Below are positions 6,367 to 7,169 of a stretch of DNA of 7,169 nucleotides, piece by piece. The notes below the pieces were generated by a model. The model was given only the letters and a program-made list of their open reading frames with translations. It made no database searches and had not been told where the DNA came from. The DNA is from Nocardioidaceae bacterium. Lineage in GTDB: Bacteria; Actinomycetota; Actinomycetes; Propionibacteriales; Nocardioidaceae. Made by a program: the position numbers and the translations under genes. The DNA lies in NCBI GenBank assembly GCA_025966335.1, contig JAICRS010000154.1, positions 1 to 7,169 of the forward strand. The letters are read 5' to 3'. Position 1 is the stretch's first letter. The number at the start of each line of letters is the position of its first letter.

Positions 6367-6532
6367 TCGCTACCCAGCTTCACAACTGAACACCACTTCA
6401 ACGTGATCGCTTAGTCGTCCTCGACGAGGACGGCGAACCACCTCCGGATCAGTGGCCGGAGCCCCAGCCCGAGGCGGGCGGGGGGCGCGACACGACCAGA
6501 AACCACTGGCGAACAACCGAAAGGGCCACCAC
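6367..6532 (+). promoter_or_regulatory. rpmJ-rpsM intergenic leader with two strong hairpins
   Basis: This 166-nt gap contains two perfect stems. One is CGTCCTC (6416-6422) / GAGGACG (6426-6432) with a GAC loop. The other is CTCCGG (6442-6447) / CCGGAG (6456-6461) with an 8-nt loop. A weaker GCCC/GGGC stem (6467-6470 / 6476-6479) follows. No T-run follows any of them, so termination is unlikely. In E. coli the S4 protein represses the alpha operon by binding a folded mRNA just before rpsM; by position only, this region could play that role or be an RNA processing site. No convincing internal promoter was found. Confidence 0.4.
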
Positions 6533-6907
6533 ATGGCACGCCTCGTTGGTGTGGACCTCCCGCGCGACAAGCGCATCGAGATCGCACTCACCTACATCTA
6601 CGGCATCGGCCGTACCCGCGCCCAGCAGGTGCTGAAGGCCACCGGCGTCAGCCCGGACCTCCGCGTCCACCAGCTGGGTGACGAGGAGCTGGTCAGGCTC
6701 CGCGACGAGATCGAGTCCAACTTCAAGATCGAGGGTGACCTCCGTCGCGAGGTCCAGGCCGACATCCGTCGCAAGATCGAGATCGGCAGCTACCAGGGTC
6801 GCCGCCACCGTCAGGGCCTCCCGGTCCGCGGTCAGCGCACCAAGACCAACGCGCGTACCCGCAAGGGTCCCAAGCGCACCGTCGCCGGCAAGAAGAAGGC
6901 CAAGTAG
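6533..6907 (+). CDS. rpsM: 30S ribosomal protein S13
   Basis: 124 residues, the usual length for S13, starting at ATG 6533 with GAAAGGG (6519-6525) 7 nt upstream. The frame is open further upstream to 6452, but that extension reads through the structured leader and is not part of the family. Family features include MARLVGVDLPRDKRIEIALT at the N-terminus, YIYGIGRTRAQQVL (residues about 21-34), the GSYQGRRHRQGLPVRGQRTK segment and a Lys/Arg-rich tail ending KKKAK. S13 sits in the head of the small subunit, contacts the P-site tRNA through its basic tail and forms bridges to the 50S subunit. It follows rpmJ and precedes rpsK, the normal alpha-operon order. Identity is certain. Confidence 0.98.
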   Translation: MARLVGVDLPRDKRIEIALTYIYGIGRTRAQQVLKATGVSPDLRVHQLGDEELVRLRDEIESNFKIEGDLRREVQADIRRKIEIGSYQGRRHRQGLPVRGQRTKTNARTRKGPKRTVAGKKKAK

Positions 6908-6915
6908 TCGGCACC

Positions 6916-6961
6916 GTGATCGACGCGTGTCACAGCACTGCGTCTCACTGAGCTCGATCAC
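6916..6961 (+). repeat. 8-bp perfect inverted repeat between rpsM and rpsK
   Basis: GTGATCGA (6916-6923) and TCGATCAC (6954-6961) are exact reverse complements separated by 30 nt. In RNA they could close a larger stem-loop upstream of the rpsK ribosome site. The repeat ends 21 nt before that site, so it need not block translation. Function is unknown. Confidence 0.4.
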
Positions 6962-6982
6962 CCCAGACCAGCCCAATTTCGT

Positions 6983-6993
6983 AGGAGTAGGAA
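6983..6993 (+). promoter_or_regulatory. Tandem Shine-Dalgarno-like sequences before rpsK
   Basis: AGGAG (6983-6987) and AGGAA (6989-6993) lie 10 and 4 nt before ATG 6998. Either could pair with 16S rRNA, and together they firmly support this start. Confidence 0.55.
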
Positions 6994-6997
6994 CCGT

Positions 6998-7169
6998 ATG
7001 CCTCCCAAGAGCCGTCAGGCCGGCGCCAAGAAGGTGCGCCGCAAGGAGAAGAAGAACGTCGCCGTGGGCGAGGCCCACATCAAGAGCACGTTCAACAACA
7101 CCATCGTCACCATCACCGACCCCTCGGGTGCGGTGATCTCGTGGGCCTCTGCCGGCACCGTCGGCTTCA
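6998..7169 (+). CDS. rpsK: 30S ribosomal protein S11, N-terminal part (cut by window end)
   Basis: 57 complete codons from ATG 6998 to the window edge, out of about 130 in the full protein. The N-terminus is Lys/Arg-rich (MPPKSRQAGAKKVRRKEKKN). The conserved S11 core follows, with HIKSTFNNTIVTITDPSG and ISWASAGTVGF. S11 belongs to the platform of the small subunit, near the mRNA exit side, where it contacts 16S rRNA. It lies 90 nt after rpsM. The expected continuation, by alpha-operon order, is rpsD, rpoA and rplQ, but these are outside the window. No frameshift or odd residue is visible in the part shown. Confidence 0.97.
   Translation, partial: MPPKSRQAGAKKVRRKEKKNVAVGEAHIKSTFNNTIVTITDPSGAVISWASAGTVGF

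Noticed and set aside
6379..6414. Possible internal promoter between rpmJ and rpsM (TTCACA as -35)
   Set aside because: No acceptable -10 hexamer at 16-19 bp spacing; only weak matches such as CGTGAT.
6452..6532. Upstream extension of rpsM to 6452
   Set aside because: It would translate part of the hairpin-rich leader; conserved S13 begins MARLVG at ATG 6533, which has its own ribosome site.
6404..6961. GTGATCG copies at 6404 and 6916 as a dispersed repeat
   Set aside because: Only seven bases are shared, one copy lacks an inverted partner, and similar words occur in coding sequence, so a repeat family is not supported.

Overview
The window is high-GC DNA read entirely on the plus strand. 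The codon use (third positions almost all G or C), the frequent GTG starts and the actinobacterial character of the IF-1, L36 and S13 proteins point to an actinomycete. A member of the Nocardioides group is my best guess, from general resemblance only.

Bases 1-5742 hold four tightly packed cell-envelope genes. They are the 3' end of a secreted multi-domain protein (fibronectin type III-like repeats plus a Cys-containing C-terminal domain), a MoxR-type AAA+ ATPase, a membrane-anchored DUF58 protein, and a TgpA-like polytopic protein with a transglutaminase fold. Gaps between them are 19, 6 and 7 nt, so they very probably form one transcript. MoxR + DUF58 + transglutaminase is a known recurring association in bacteria. 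The usual reading is that an AAA+ chaperone works with a membrane partner on a cell-surface target. The transglutaminase-like domain lacks the family's catalytic Cys (Asp504 stands there) and the usual Asp before Pro-Thr, so it looks like a pseudoenzyme. The DUF58 protein also has an imperfect metal-binding (MIDAS-like) motif. The module therefore looks adapted for binding or scaffolding rather than catalysis.

Bases 5743-6000 separate this module from translation genes. A U-less hairpin overlaps the last stop codon. It is followed at once by a good sigma70-type promoter (TTGGGC - 18 bp - TAGACT) and a leader of about 200 nt. The leader contains several short stems, some mutually exclusive, and a Shine-Dalgarno-preceded pair of minimal ORFs.

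Bases 6001-7169 are the start of an alpha-type ribosomal operon: infA (IF-1), rpmJ (L36, zinc-binding type), rpsM (S13) and the 5' part of rpsK (S11), which runs off the window. The 166-nt rpmJ-rpsM gap holds two strong perfect hairpins. The 90-nt rpsM-rpsK gap holds an 8-bp inverted repeat. Both are candidate sites for ribosomal-protein feedback or mRNA processing. No mobile elements, tRNA or rRNA genes, CRISPR arrays or phage genes are visible. No gene-free stretch exceeds 300 bases.
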